Source of the DNA: Pseudomonas sp. RIT-562
GTDB lineage: Bacteria; Pseudomonadota; Gammaproteobacteria; Pseudomonadales; Pseudomonadaceae
Assembly (NCBI RefSeq): GCF_026241895.1
Contig: NZ_JAPJIV010000002.1
Coordinates: 62,001-126,000, forward strand
Direction: 5' to 3'
Length of the DNA: 64,000 nucleotides
Shown here one piece after another: positions 1 to 9,090 of this stretch. The position numbers and the translations under genes are program-made. The notes under the pieces were generated by a model. It was not told where the DNA came from, did no database searches, and was given only the letters and a program-made list of their open reading frames with translations. The first letter of the stretch is position 1. The number at the start of each line of letters is the position of its first letter.

Positions 1-262
1 GTTGCAACTTGCCTTCGGCGACCAGTTGCAGGGCAGTAACAGCGGTGAAGGTCTTGGTGCAGGAGAACAGGTTGGCAATGGTGTCGCTGTGCCAGGCCTC
101 GCTGCCGTCCTTGTCAGCCGTACCGGCCCACAGATCGATAACAGTTTCCCCGCCAACCTGGATACACAATGCTGCACCACGTTCCTGGGGATCGTCGAAC
201 AACGCCGCGAATGCCTCGCGCACGGCTTCGAACCTGAGCTCGTAATGACCCTGAATCTGCAC
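1..262 (-). CDS. Serine hydrolase / beta-lactamase family esterase, partial (C-terminus outside window)
   Basis: Only the first 87 or so codons are inside the window; the gene continues past position 1. The translation carries the S-x-x-K motif (S-C-T-K, about residue 75) in the context NLFSCTKTFTAV, typical of class C beta-lactamase-like serine hydrolases such as EstB-type esterases. Upstream of it is the usual 'ALCIQVGGETVIDLWAG' strand. I chose a GTG start at 262 because AGGGG lies seven bases upstream; a TTG lies two codons earlier. No signal peptide is visible, so a cytoplasmic esterase is more likely than a true secreted beta-lactamase. The substrate cannot be told. Confidence 0.75.
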   Translation of the reverse strand, partial: MQIQGHYELRFEAVREAFAALFDDPQERGAALCIQVGGETVIDLWAGTADKDGSEAWHSDTIANLFSCTKTFTAVTALQLVAEGKLQ

Positions 263-351
263 CCGCAATTCCCCTGACTCATGCTCTACAAAGTGGCCGC
301 ATTGTTCCAGCCATTGACGGTTTTGGGAACAGGTGCGGGCTGGGCGGTCGG

Positions 352-2715
352 TTACTTCGCGGCTTTGCCGGCCTCGCCCTTGCGTCCACCTTCGGCATCA
401 TGGCCGGCTTTCTCCACTGCGAGCCGGGCCTTTTCGGCCTCCTTGGCCAGCTGATCGACGGTGGCCAAGTTGCTCTTGCGCACGCTGTCGACAAACCCCT
501 GGAACGGCAGATCGGTGATCCCCACCAAGCCGAAGTGGCCATTCTCGCCATCCAGCAAACGCCCGGTAACCGGCTGATCCAGGTACTGGAACCAGTGGAC
601 TCCGACAATCGACGGTTCGCTCAGCGCCTGCTTGAGGAAGTTCGCATAAGCTGGCCCGCGGTCCTCCTCTTTCGCCAGCTGCGTCACGCCGCCCCAGAAC
701 GGGCCGCGATCAGCCGAGCCGAAGTTGAATTCGCTGATCAGCACCGGTTTGTCCAGGCTTCGCAGTTTCTCGAAGTCATAACCATCCTGGGGTTGCAGCG
801 TGTACATGTTGAAACTCAACACATCGCAATACTGGGCGCAGGATTCGACCGCTTCCGCTGTGCTGACCGCAAACCGGCCGCCCAGCAACAGCTGATTGGG
901 CGCGTGCCACTTCAACGAATCGGAGATGGTCTTGAAATAGGTGTCGGCGAATACTTTCTGGAAGTATTTGAAGTCAGCTTCGATCTCGGGGTGCTCCGCG
1001 CTCGGTTGCGGGGGCACGAAACCCGGGTCTTCCATCAATTCCCAGGCCGGCAGGTCGATACCCCAGGCTTTGGACAGGCCAGCCTGGTTGCGATATTTGT
1101 CACGCAGTTGCTTGAGGAATGCACGTTTGGCCGGGACATCAGTGGTCATTTTCAAGGTGCCGTACGCCAGCGCATAACGGGCTTGCGGATCATCGCCGGG
1201 GCCGGCCCATGCCAGTTCGTTGTCGGCGAAATAGCCGATCAGCCATGGATCGTCACGGTGGTCGCGGGCGGCGATGGCCACGGCGCGCTCGGTGGCCATG
1301 GCAAAACGTGGGTCAAATGGGTCGGGCATGCCGCCCCACCAGTCCGTACCTGTGCTGATGCTCGCGTAATCACCAACGATCGACAACGGCACGGTGTACG
1401 GTACCCGCTCGGCATCACCGAGCATCGGCGCGCTCCAATTGCCCACCGTGTTGAAACCCCAGGCCTGCAGGCGATCCAGGGTGTGAGCCGTCCAGCGCTC
1501 GTCGTCGAAGACTTGCGGCGCGCAAGGTAGGGCTGCAGGTTGCTCGGCGGTTTCAGCGTCGGCCTTGGCGGCCTCGGCCACCCCGGCCTTGGTTTCGCTC
1601 GTCACGACGCACGGCTGGCCATACAGACGCTGCAGGTTGGCGCCGTAAAAATCGTACCAGCGTCCGGCGTTGTAGCCGCGCCCTTGGTCTGCACCATTGC
1701 CACCGCGGTTGTCGCCTTCACCGTAATGGTTGGCCAGCGGCTCATCGGGTTTTGGCAGGGACTCGAACATCCACTCGCGACCAGCGACGTAAGTCTGATC
1801 GGCATCCGGGGTCACGGCATTGACGCCAAGGGAGTAAAACGGATGACCTTCAGGCGTGACCAGGTACCAACGGCCCTCGTGCTTCTCGGTGCGGAAAAAG
1901 CCGCTAGCCTTGAATTGCGGTCCTTTGGTCCAGCCGCCGAACTTGTCCAGGGAGGACTTTTCACGCTCCGCCAACCAGGTTTTCAGCTGTTGCTGTTCCT
2001 TGGCGGCGGCGCTTTTCAACTGTTCATCGCCGGTAATCTTTTCCGGCCATTTGCCACGGGTCGACTGACCGTAGGCGTCCACCAGGCCGCCATAGGCAGC
2101 CTGCACCACGCCCTCGCCGTCCTGCACGCCAAAGCGTTCCAGCAAAATGCTCTGGGCGACTTTCGGTTGTTCCATCGACAAGGTCACCGAAACCACCTGG
2201 CTGCGATCCAGCTCACCGGCACTGCTCGCCAGCAACACGCGCTGACCATCGACAGTGATCGGCATCGGCGGCCCGGCTTTCATCCCCATGCCCAGCGGCG
2301 AGCTCGGTTGCAGCGGCACCAGCAGCGTTTGCGCAGGGCCAGCCGGCAGATCGACGCGGCTGACCAAGGTCTTGCCATCGTTGCTCTGGATTTTTACGTA
2401 GAGGGTCAGCGGCCAATTCATCGCGCTCTGGATGCGCAAGCTCATGACGCCCGACTGCGACCAGTCCCAGGCACCGCTTTGCGGGGTCAGGCGCAACGTC
2501 GGTTGTGCCACCGGGTTGAATGTCACCCGGCGCAGCACTTCGCCTTCGGCCGTTTGCTCCGCATTGGACTGCGGCAAGCTGGCGTCCTGGGTCGCTACCT
2601 GGACAACGTCCGCGGGGCGCACAAAGTTGAACAGTGTCTGCTGGCCGGCAGGGGCCGCCAGCAAAGGGGCTGCGAACATCAGGGCAAATACGGCTGGCAA
2701 CGAACGGCGAATCAT
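352..2715 (-). CDS. Secreted glycoside hydrolase, agarase/beta-galactosidase-like
   Basis: The protein is about 787 residues, starting with a clear signal peptide (MIRRSLPAVFALMFAAPLLAAPA). A beta-rich N-terminal region precedes a TIM-barrel-like domain with 'TPEGHPFYSLGVNAVTPD'. A barrel motif GYFADNELAWAG supplies a probable acid/base Glu after Asn, and VLISEFNFGSADRG near the C-terminus supplies a probable nucleophile Glu. This pattern fits clan GH-A enzymes annotated as agarase in pseudomonads; the true substrate is unknown. The ATG at 2715 is preferred over a TTG ten codons upstream because it places the signal peptide at the N-terminus. The C-terminal tail is rich in Lys, Ala and Glu. 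It appears to be a single gene, with dinG ending upstream on the same strand. Confidence 0.7.
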   Translation of the reverse strand: MIRRSLPAVFALMFAAPLLAAPAGQQTLFNFVRPADVVQVATQDASLPQSNAEQTAEGEVLRRVTFNPVAQPTLRLTPQSGAWDWSQSGVMSLRIQSAMNWPLTLYVKIQSNDGKTLVSRVDLPAGPAQTLLVPLQPSSPLGMGMKAGPPMPITVDGQRVLLASSAGELDRSQVVSVTLSMEQPKVAQSILLERFGVQDGEGVVQAAYGGLVDAYGQSTRGKWPEKITGDEQLKSAAAKEQQQLKTWLAEREKSSLDKFGGWTKGPQFKASGFFRTEKHEGRWYLVTPEGHPFYSLGVNAVTPDADQTYVAGREWMFESLPKPDEPLANHYGEGDNRGGNGADQGRGYNAGRWYDFYGANLQRLYGQPCVVTSETKAGVAEAAKADAETAEQPAALPCAPQVFDDERWTAHTLDRLQAWGFNTVGNWSAPMLGDAERVPYTVPLSIVGDYASISTGTDWWGGMPDPFDPRFAMATERAVAIAARDHRDDPWLIGYFADNELAWAGPGDDPQARYALAYGTLKMTTDVPAKRAFLKQLRDKYRNQAGLSKAWGIDLPAWELMEDPGFVPPQPSAEHPEIEADFKYFQKVFADTYFKTISDSLKWHAPNQLLLGGRFAVSTAEAVESCAQYCDVLSFNMYTLQPQDGYDFEKLRSLDKPVLISEFNFGSADRGPFWGGVTQLAKEEDRGPAYANFLKQALSEPSIVGVHWFQYLDQPVTGRLLDGENGHFGLVGITDLPFQGFVDSVRKSNLATVDQLAKEAEKARLAVEKAGHDAEGGRKGEAGKAAK

Positions 2716-2811
2716 AAGAACGTGGTTCTCCCTAACGACCTTCAATGGGCCAGTGGAAAAGCGGTGGCAGAGAGATAGACAACGCGGCGGGCATAAATGC
2801 CCACCGAAGTA

Positions 2812-4956
2812 TCAGGAAATTTCACGACGGAACGGCGGCAACGCATTGAGGATGGCCTTGCCGTAACGCTGGGTTACCAGACGTCGATCAAGCAAGGTGA
2901 TGGTGCCGCGGTCTTCTTCGGTGCGCAGCAGGCGCCCGCAAGCCTGGACCAGTTTGAGCGAGGCGTCCGGCACCGAGATTTCCATGAACGGATTGCCGCC
3001 ACGGGCTTCGATCCATTCAGCCAGCGCTGCTTCAACCGGGTCGTCGGGGACCGAGAACGGGATCTTCGCGATCACCACGTGCTCGCAATAAGCACCCGGC
3101 AAGTCAACACCCTCGGCGAAACTGGCGAGGCCGAACAACACGCTCGAATCCCCACCATCGACCCGCGCCTTGTGCTTGTTCAAGGTTTCCTGCTTGGACA
3201 GGTTGCCCTGGATAAACACCTGCTTGCGCCAGTCGCGGTCAAGCCCGTCGAACACGTCCTGCATCTGTTTGCGCGAGGAAAACAGTACGAGAGTGCCGCG
3301 TGAACCTTCGACCAACTGCGGCAGGTCGCGAATGATCGCCGCAGTGTGCGCCGGCGCGTCCCGTGGGTCGGCTTTCAGATCCGGAACTCGCAGCACGCCG
3401 GCATCGGCATGATGGAACGGACTCGGGACCACCGCCGTCACGGCCTTTTTCGGCAGCCCGGCGCGCATGCGGAAACGGTCGAACGTGCCCAGGGCGGTCA
3501 GGGTTGCCGAGGTTACCAGGGCACCGTACGCCACGTTCCAGAGGTTGCGCCGGAGCATTTCCGCCGCGAGGATCGGGCTGGCATTGACCTCGATGTCGAA
3601 CAGCGAGCCGCTTTCGGCCAGGGTCAGCCAGCGGGCCATCGGCGGGTTATCTTCGGGGTCTTCAACGGTGAATGCCGTCCACAACTCCCAGTTGCCCGTA
3701 CACCGCGACAGCAGGCTGCCGAACAGCGGATACCATTCTTCGGCCTGGTTGCTGGCGATGCCGATGTTGACTTCGCCGTCCATGCCCTCTTTCAACAATT
3801 CAGTGAGGCGAGTAAATACGTCATTCAGGCGGGCGAAGCCTTTCTTCAGCTCGATGCCCATTTCCCGCATGTGCTCGGGAATCACCCCGCCAACGAAGCG
3901 ATGCCGTGGTCGTTCACGACCTTCGACGTCTTCGCCCGGTTTGAAATCGGCTACCTGCTCACAAGCGGTAAACATGAACTGCTGCTGGGTCTTGATCTCC
4001 CGCGCGAGCTCCGGAACCTGCTCGATCAGCTTGCCCAGGTCGCCTGGCAGCGGGTGTTGGGCCAGCAACTTGGTGAGATTCTTCGCGGTGGTCTCCAGCC
4101 AGTCGGCCGTGGACCGCAGGCGCGTGTAATGAGCGAAGTGACCGATTGCCTTGTCCGGCAGGTGGTGGCCTTCGTCGAACACGTAGATCGTATCGCGGGG
4201 GTCCGGCAGCACGGCGCCGCCACCCAGTGCCAGGTCGGCCAGCACCATGTCGTGGTTGGTTACGATGACGTCGACCTTGCCCATGCCTTCGCGAGCCTTG
4301 TAGAAGGCACACTGGCCGAAATTGGGGCAATGGCGGTTGGTGCACTGGCTGTGATCGGTCGTCAGGCGCGCCCAGTCGGCGTCTTCCAGTGCCGTAGACC
4401 AGCTGTCGCGATCGCCATCCCACTTATTGCCGGCGAGTTTCTCGATCATGCTGGTGAACAGCTTCTGGCTGGCCTCGTCGACCTCGATGCGGAAGCCTTC
4501 TTCTTCGAACAATTGCGCCGTGGCGGTTTGTGCGTGACCTTCCTGCAACAGCATGTCGAGCTTGGACAGGCACATGTAGCGCCCGCGGCCCTTGGCCAGG
4601 GCAAAGCTGAAATTCAGCCCGCTGTTGCGCATCAGGTCGGGCAGGTCCTTGTAGACGATCTGCTCTTGCAGGGCGACGGTCGCCGTGGCGATCACCAGGC
4701 GTTTGCCGGCGGCCTTGGCCGTCGGGATCGCCGCCAGGCTGTAGGCCACGGTTTTACCGGTACCGGTGCCGGCTTCCACCGCAACAATCGCGGGGTCGCC
4801 ACTGCGCCGGCCCTCGTCGTCGGTGTCGATATCCCCGAGGACTTTGGCAATTTCGGCGATCATCAGGCGTTGACCGTAACGCGGCTTGAGGCTCTTGGCC
4901 TCGAGAAAACGCGAGTAGGCGCCCTGGATCGTGGTTTTGAGTTCGGTGCTGATCAT
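2812..4956 (-). CDS. dinG: ATP-dependent DNA helicase DinG
   Basis: This 714-residue protein is a superfamily 2, XPD-like 5'-3' helicase that unwinds D-loops, R-loops and forked DNA. The Walker A sequence GTGTGKT is at residues 63-69 and the DEGH box at 261-264. Four cysteines at about 129, 205, 210 and 216 match the iron-sulfur cluster that DinG needs. The C-terminal half holds the helicase motifs around 'LVLFSSRKQM' and 'QACGRLLRTEEDRG'. Its length is normal for the family. No LexA box is visible in the 99 bases between it and the divergent membrane-protein gene, so SOS control is not supported here. Confidence 0.95.
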   Translation of the reverse strand: MISTELKTTIQGAYSRFLEAKSLKPRYGQRLMIAEIAKVLGDIDTDDEGRRSGDPAIVAVEAGTGTGKTVAYSLAAIPTAKAAGKRLVIATATVALQEQIVYKDLPDLMRNSGLNFSFALAKGRGRYMCLSKLDMLLQEGHAQTATAQLFEEEGFRIEVDEASQKLFTSMIEKLAGNKWDGDRDSWSTALEDADWARLTTDHSQCTNRHCPNFGQCAFYKAREGMGKVDVIVTNHDMVLADLALGGGAVLPDPRDTIYVFDEGHHLPDKAIGHFAHYTRLRSTADWLETTAKNLTKLLAQHPLPGDLGKLIEQVPELAREIKTQQQFMFTACEQVADFKPGEDVEGRERPRHRFVGGVIPEHMREMGIELKKGFARLNDVFTRLTELLKEGMDGEVNIGIASNQAEEWYPLFGSLLSRCTGNWELWTAFTVEDPEDNPPMARWLTLAESGSLFDIEVNASPILAAEMLRRNLWNVAYGALVTSATLTALGTFDRFRMRAGLPKKAVTAVVPSPFHHADAGVLRVPDLKADPRDAPAHTAAIIRDLPQLVEGSRGTLVLFSSRKQMQDVFDGLDRDWRKQVFIQGNLSKQETLNKHKARVDGGDSSVLFGLASFAEGVDLPGAYCEHVVIAKIPFSVPDDPVEAALAEWIEARGGNPFMEISVPDASLKLVQACGRLLRTEEDRGTITLLDRRLVTQRYGKAILNALPPFRREIS

Positions 4957-5055
4957 GGATTGTCGGGCGCAAAAAACGCTGGATAAATTTTCAGTGGTTC
5001 GGTTCGGCCGCTATCATACCCCGCTAATTAATCCCGCGCAGAACGGAGTACCCAA

Positions 5056-5520
5056 ATGACACTTTTTGCCATCGTTTACAGCCTGCATGTTTTGTCGGCC
5101 CTAGTGTGGGTCGGCGGCATGTTTTTCGCCTGGATGGTGTTGCGTCCGGCGGCCATGAAGGCACTGGAAGGCCCGGCCCGACTGAAACTGTGGGTCGAGG
5201 TGTTTTCAGGTTTTTTCCGTTGGGTCTGGGTCGCGGTGGTGGTATTGCCGGTCAGCGGCGTGGGCATGATTCATCTGCAATACAGCGGTTTTGAAACCGC
5301 GCCGCGTTATGTGCAGGTGATGATGGGGCTGTATGTGGTGATGACCGCGCTGTTTATCCGGATCCAGGCGCTGATGTTGCCTGAACTGCGCACCGCAGTT
5401 GCCGCTCAGGACTGGCCGGCGGGCGCTGCGGTGTTGGGGAAAATTCGGCGACTGGTAGGGATCAACCTGCTGGTGGGGCTGCTGCTGGTGGCGATTGCGG
5501 CGGCCCGGCCGATGTTCTGA
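5056..5520 (+). CDS. CopD-family integral membrane protein
   Basis: This is a 154-residue protein with four hydrophobic segments (about residues 5-27, 50-74, 83-105 and 130-150). The N-terminal helix 'IVYSLHVLSALVWVGGMFFAWMVLRP' matches the CopD/DUF2269-like family, in which a His in helix 1 may bind heme or metal. An AACGGAG Shine-Dalgarno sequence precedes the ATG. It sits divergently from dinG and has no copper-resistance partner nearby, so a role in copper handling is unproven. It is followed by REP-type repeats rather than a downstream gene, which suggests a monocistronic unit. Confidence 0.7.
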   Translation: MTLFAIVYSLHVLSALVWVGGMFFAWMVLRPAAMKALEGPARLKLWVEVFSGFFRWVWVAVVVLPVSGVGMIHLQYSGFETAPRYVQVMMGLYVVMTALFIRIQALMLPELRTAVAAQDWPAGAAVLGKIRRLVGINLLVGLLLVAIAAARPMF

Positions 5521-5537
5521 GTCCGCAGGACGGACGC

Positions 5538-5680
5538 CATCGCGGGCAAGCCTTGCTCCCACAGGTGCCCATCAATCCTGCAGAAAGCCCAGCACCTGCT
5601 TGGGCAAGCCTTGCTCCGACTGCTTCCCCATCAATCCTGGGGGAAGCCAACATGTGTGGGAGCAAAGCTTGCTCGCGATG
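5538..5680. repeat. REP-type inverted repeat pair (GGGCAAGCCTTGCTCCCACA family)
   Basis: Two 26-nt arms at 5538-5563 and 5655-5680 are near-perfect inverted copies of the common Pseudomonas REP sequence. Between them, a partial REP half-site (GGGCAAGCCTTGCTCC) and two direct copies of CATCAATCCTG suggest that a REP unit was partly duplicated. It lies between two convergent genes. Confidence 0.8.
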
Positions 5681-5704
5681 ACAATCGCAAGGCCATAACG
5701 GGTT

Positions 5705-6463
5705 TTACATCCGCTGCACGGTCACCGAACCCGCCGCCCCTGCAGGACCTGGCTGGCCATCGACGCCAGGGCGACCGGCTTTGCCGCCATCGGCGCGATA
5801 GACAATGCAGCCCTTGGATTTGCCGCCGGCGCCCGGCTTGCCACCGGGGCCCGCAAGACCGCCGACACCGCCTGCCACCTCGACCTTGATCTGCTCCACG
5901 GGATAATCCCGTGGCACTTCCAACCTCACCAGCGCACCGGGCGCACCGGCCTGGCCGTCGCTGCCATCACTGCCATCCGCTCCGCGACCGGCCTGGCCCC
6001 AGGTGCAACCCGGCGCTTGGCCGTTGGCACCGTCAAGCCCGACAAAACCTGGCGCTCCGGCACCACCACGGGCGTCCACCGCCAACTGCGGGGCATCCAA
6101 TGCCTTGATCTGCAAGTTCAGGTTGCGGCCCGAACGGGCGGCCTTGAGATAAGTGCCCGGCGCACCGCGGGCAGTAATCTGGCTGCCTTGCGACAACTCG
6201 GCGCGACTGACCTTCAAGTCGAGCGCCTGCTCGCTTGGCACGATGGCAATCCGCGCTTCACGCCCCAGGCGCAGTTCGCCAACCGTGACTTCAGTGACGT
6301 TCGACGGGATCAGCAAGGTGCCGTAGTCGGCAACTTCCAGGCGCTCCAGGTACAAAGTGCTCGCGGTGTTGGGCAAGCGCATCAACGAGTTGGTTTCAAC
6401 GCTCACCACCTGGGCACAAGCCAGTGGACTGACAAATGCGGCGAGCAGACAGAGATTACGCAT
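5705..6463 (-). CDS. Exported collagen-like Gly-X-Y repeat protein
   Basis: The protein has about 252 residues. A short signal peptide (MRNLCLLAAFVSPLACAQ) is followed by about 110 residues of beta-strand-like sequence. The rest is rich in Gly-X-Y triplets (GAPGFVGLDGANGQAPG, GSDGSDGQAGAPG, GKPGAGGKSKG, GQPGPAGAAG). Two cysteines sit inside the glycine-rich part (CTWG and CIVYRADGG), which could cross-link chains. I chose the ATG at 6463, not the upstream start, because the signal peptide begins there. Its start overlaps the stop of the DUF1145 gene by eight bases, so the two are probably translationally coupled. The function is unknown; a surface or periplasmic structural role is a guess. 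Confidence 0.65.
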   Translation of the reverse strand: MRNLCLLAAFVSPLACAQVVSVETNSLMRLPNTASTLYLERLEVADYGTLLIPSNVTEVTVGELRLGREARIAIVPSEQALDLKVSRAELSQGSQITARGAPGTYLKAARSGRNLNLQIKALDAPQLAVDARGGAGAPGFVGLDGANGQAPGCTWGQAGRGADGSDGSDGQAGAPGALVRLEVPRDYPVEQIKVEVAGGVGGLAGPGGKPGAGGKSKGCIVYRADGGKAGRPGVDGQPGPAGAAGSVTVQRM

Positions 6464-6734
6464 GGGAAGCCTTCGATACGGTAGGAGCCGGAATGGTTTG
6501 CAGGTGGAATACGCCAAAAAACACAATCTTCAAGCGGTCACGCCACGGATGGGGGCGCCCCTTGAGGCTGCGGTTGCACAGCAGCACTTCCAGAAGATGA
6601 AGAATTGCCAGCAGGCCGCCGGCGGCGGGGACCAGCAGGTTCAGCGGGAAGACAAACGGCATGAGCCAGTTGACGGCCACCACCGCCCAGAACAACAGGG
6701 TCAGCAGCTTCCATAGCCCCCAGAACACCTTCAT
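6456..6734 (-). CDS. DUF1145-type small membrane protein
   Basis: This 92-residue protein has two hydrophobic helices (about residues 5-30 and 33-53) and a basic segment CNRSLKGRPHPWRDRLKIVFFGVFHL, typical of the DUF1145 family of unknown function. It is the first gene of a two-gene unit; its last codons overlap the start of the collagen-like gene. Nothing in the sequence shows a catalytic role. Confidence 0.7.
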   Translation of the reverse strand: MKVFWGLWKLLTLLFWAVVAVNWLMPFVFPLNLLVPAAGGLLAILHLLEVLLCNRSLKGRPHPWRDRLKIVFFGVFHLQTIPAPTVSKASHA

Positions 6735-6883
6735 ACGCTCCCCCGATGAGAATTATTCTTTGCGCGCACAGTAACGGCTTCCGCGCGGGATAAGCCAGAG
6801 GGCAATCGAAATTTCTTCATGAAGGCCGCCGAATGGGCCGTCCTGCCGCTGGTTTTTATCGGCGGACGGCTCTGTTTCGGGCG

Positions 6884-7609
6884 TTAGCGGTTGATGTGCA
6901 GTTCCACGCGACGGTTTTTCGCGCGGCCTTCGTCAGTATCGTTATCGGCAACCGGCTCACGCTCTCCGCGCCCTTCACTGGTGAGTTTGTTCGGCGCCAG
7001 GCCCTGGGTCAGAAGATAATCGGCGACGCTGCTGGCGCGACGTTCCGAGAGTCCCTGGTTGTAGCTGTCAGATCCTACGCTGTCGGTATGACCTATGACC
7101 TTGATGCTGACCACGTCGGCGTTCTGCAATTTGCTCATCAGCGAATCCAGTTCGCTGCGGGCGGCCGGCGTCAGGTCGGACTTGTTGAAGGCGAACAGAA
7201 CGTCGTTGGCATCGCTCAGGGTCACGACTTCAGTCGGAGTCGGAGCGGGCTCGACCGGTTTCACGCTGGCCGGGTATTGCGGCAACGGACAACCATGGTG
7301 TTCGACAGGGGTATTGGCGGGCGTGTCCGGGCAGCGATCACGGCGGTCGAATACTCCGTCGTCATCTTCATCGCCATCCTGGGAGTAGCAGATCAGGCCC
7401 CCGGTCAGGATGCCTAGCGCTGCTCCACCACCAGCCCAGCCGGCACTTTCAATTGCGCCCAGACCTCCGCCGACCAGTCCACCGAGCAGGCTGCAGATTG
7501 GCCAGGTACGTTGATTCAGGGGGGCAGTGCCATCGCTGTGGGTCGCGCAACCGGTCAGCAAGCTGCCAAGCAGCAGAACCGGCAAGACGGTCCTTGTGAG
7601 AACACTCAT
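6884..7609 (-). CDS. OmpA-family lipoprotein with calcium-binding type repeat (copy 1)
   Basis: The 241-residue protein has a lipobox (LLTGC, Cys about 21). A glycine-zipper-like stretch (GGLVGGGLGAIESAGWAGGGAALGILTGG) follows, then an acidic thrombospondin-type-3-like segment DGDEDDDGVFDRRDRCPDTP. The C-terminal OmpA domain binds peptidoglycan (about residues 130-241; VIGHTDSVGSDSYNQGLSERRA, NRRVELHI). It should be an outer-membrane lipoprotein tethered to the cell wall. It is a tandem paralogue of the next gene, which has the same domain order. A 92-bp gap separates the pair, so co-transcription is possible. Confidence 0.85.
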   Translation of the reverse strand: MSVLTRTVLPVLLLGSLLTGCATHSDGTAPLNQRTWPICSLLGGLVGGGLGAIESAGWAGGGAALGILTGGLICYSQDGDEDDDGVFDRRDRCPDTPANTPVEHHGCPLPQYPASVKPVEPAPTPTEVVTLSDANDVLFAFNKSDLTPAARSELDSLMSKLQNADVVSIKVIGHTDSVGSDSYNQGLSERRASSVADYLLTQGLAPNKLTSEGRGEREPVADNDTDEGRAKNRRVELHINR

Positions 7610-7701
7610 TGTGAAAGCTCCTGTGTTACCGGCCCATACCGGTTACACAGGAGTAAAGACCCGCATCCGCGACTGCACAAGCCGCGGAGTGCGAGGGCGC
7701 C

Positions 7702-8397
7702 TCAACGATTGATTTTGATTTCCGTGCGACGGTTCATCGCGCGGCCGTCCGCAGTTTTGTTGTCGGCCACTGGCTGACTCTCGCCGGCACCGGCTACAGA
7801 CACGAAGCTGCTGCGAGGTATGCCACTCGAAATCAGGTACTCAACCACCGAGTGCGCACGTTTATCCGACAGTTTCTGGTTGTAGGCATCGCTGCCCACG
7901 CTGTCGGTGTGACCGGTCACGGTCAGTTGCGCGGTGGAAGACTCCTGTTTCAGGCGAGTAGCGATTTTGTCGAGTACCAGTTTATCCGCTGGAGTCAGCG
8001 TTGCCTTGTCGAACTGGAAGTGCACATCACGTACGACGATCACCTCTTCCTTGACTACCACCGCCTCTTCGACCACAGGCGCAGGCACCGGTGGCGGGCA
8101 ACCGTCAGCATCGACCTGCACGCCTCTAGGCGTACCCGGGCACTTGTCGCGACTGTCCGGCACGCCATCACCGTCTTCGTCGCCATCACCGTGAACCCAG
8201 CAATAGGCCGCCGCCGTACCACCGATCAACAGCGCGCCATAGCCTGCCCACGCCGAGCTCTCGGTTGCACCAAGACCTGCACCGACGACACCACCGACCG
8301 CCGCACAGGTCGGCCAGTCGGTTTTCTGCAAACCTGCGCAACCAGTCAACACACTGGTTAGCAGAACCAAGGGTAATGCTGTCCGAACTATGCTCAT
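7702..8397 (-). CDS. OmpA-family lipoprotein with calcium-binding type repeat (copy 2)
   Basis: The 231-residue protein has a lipobox (LTGC), a glycine-zipper-like region, an acidic DGDEDGDGVPDSRDKCPGTP calcium-binding type repeat and a C-terminal OmpA domain (TVTGHTDSVGSDAYNQKLSDKRA, MNRRTEIKINR). It is clearly a paralogue of the downstream gene and probably arose by tandem duplication. It differs mainly in the linker, which here is PPPVPAPVVEEAVVVKEEVIVV. It should localise to the outer membrane and contact peptidoglycan. A cell-envelope stability role is inferred from the family. Confidence 0.85.
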   Translation of the reverse strand: MSIVRTALPLVLLTSVLTGCAGLQKTDWPTCAAVGGVVGAGLGATESSAWAGYGALLIGGTAAAYCWVHGDGDEDGDGVPDSRDKCPGTPRGVQVDADGCPPPVPAPVVEEAVVVKEEVIVVRDVHFQFDKATLTPADKLVLDKIATRLKQESSTAQLTVTGHTDSVGSDAYNQKLSDKRAHSVVEYLISSGIPRSSFVSVAGAGESQPVADNKTADGRAMNRRTEIKINR

Positions 8398-8588
8398 CTA
8401 GTTTTCTCCTGAGGGATCGGCTTAGAACCGATTCAGGGAGTAAAGACCGGAGTTTTAATCTCCGCCAGCAATAGGCCACGCCTGTTTTACCCCATGATCA
8501 CTGTGGATCGATGCATTTGCCGCAATAGAGCGCTAGGCCCGGACCTTTGGGCAGGCTAGTCTTGGCAGACGCTGATTGAGGATCCTTG

Positions 8589-9086
8589 ATGATTGCCGGT
8601 ATTTCTTCGCGCACCCCGCAACAGGCGCTGGCCGCCTTGCTTGATCGATACGCTCCTGCGCGCCTGCTATTGATAGGTGCCAGTGAGTTTCCTGCGCTCG
8701 AAGCGTTCAAGCTCGCGCACCCCGACAGCTGTGTGGCCCACGCCGCCCCTGGGCTACTGCCGGCGGAACTGGCGGCGCGCCGGTTCGACCTGGCGCTGGT
8801 GGTCGATTGCCTGGAACACCTGCCCAAGCGCGATGGTCTGAATTTGCTCGGAGGCATCCGTAATCTCAACGCCAGCCGTATTGCGGTCCTGGCTGACCTG
8901 CCTGCCAGCGGCTGGCAGGAAACCGATTTTTTCTCCCTGGCCCTGCAAGCCAGCGAACGGTTCCAGCGTGACGATCAGGTGCTGACCCTGTTCACCTATG
9001 ATCTGCTTGACTACAAACAGGTACCTGACTGGCTCAACTCGAGGTTCTGGGCCAATCCGGAGAACTTCGGGAAATATTGGTGGTAA
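8589..9086 (+). CDS. DUF6231-like hypothetical protein
   Basis: This 165-residue cytoplasmic protein has an alternating alpha/beta look ('[14 protein letters not shown]', '[27 protein letters not shown]') that recalls a degenerate Rossmann/methyltransferase fold. No clear AdoMet glycine loop is present. It matches a conserved pseudomonad hypothetical family. I chose the ATG at 8589 because GAGG lies seven bases upstream; a TTG sits directly before it. The next gene, a YchJ-type protein, begins five bases after the stop, so the two form an operon. Confidence 0.55.
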   Translation: MIAGISSRTPQQALAALLDRYAPARLLLIGASEFPALEAFKLAHPDSCVAHAAPGLLPAELAARRFDLALVVDCLEHLPKRDGLNLLGGIRNLNASRIAVLADLPASGWQETDFFSLALQASERFQRDDQVLTLFTYDLLDYKQVPDWLNSRFWANPENFGKYWW

Positions 9087-9090
9087 CGCA

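Noticed and set aside
1540..2778. Long plus-strand open frame opposite the glycoside hydrolase gene
   Set aside because: It is an antisense shadow caused by high GC codon bias; the minus-strand protein has a signal peptide and recognisable motifs.
3346..4986. 546-codon plus-strand frame opposite dinG
   Set aside because: It mirrors dinG exactly and shows no domain of its own.
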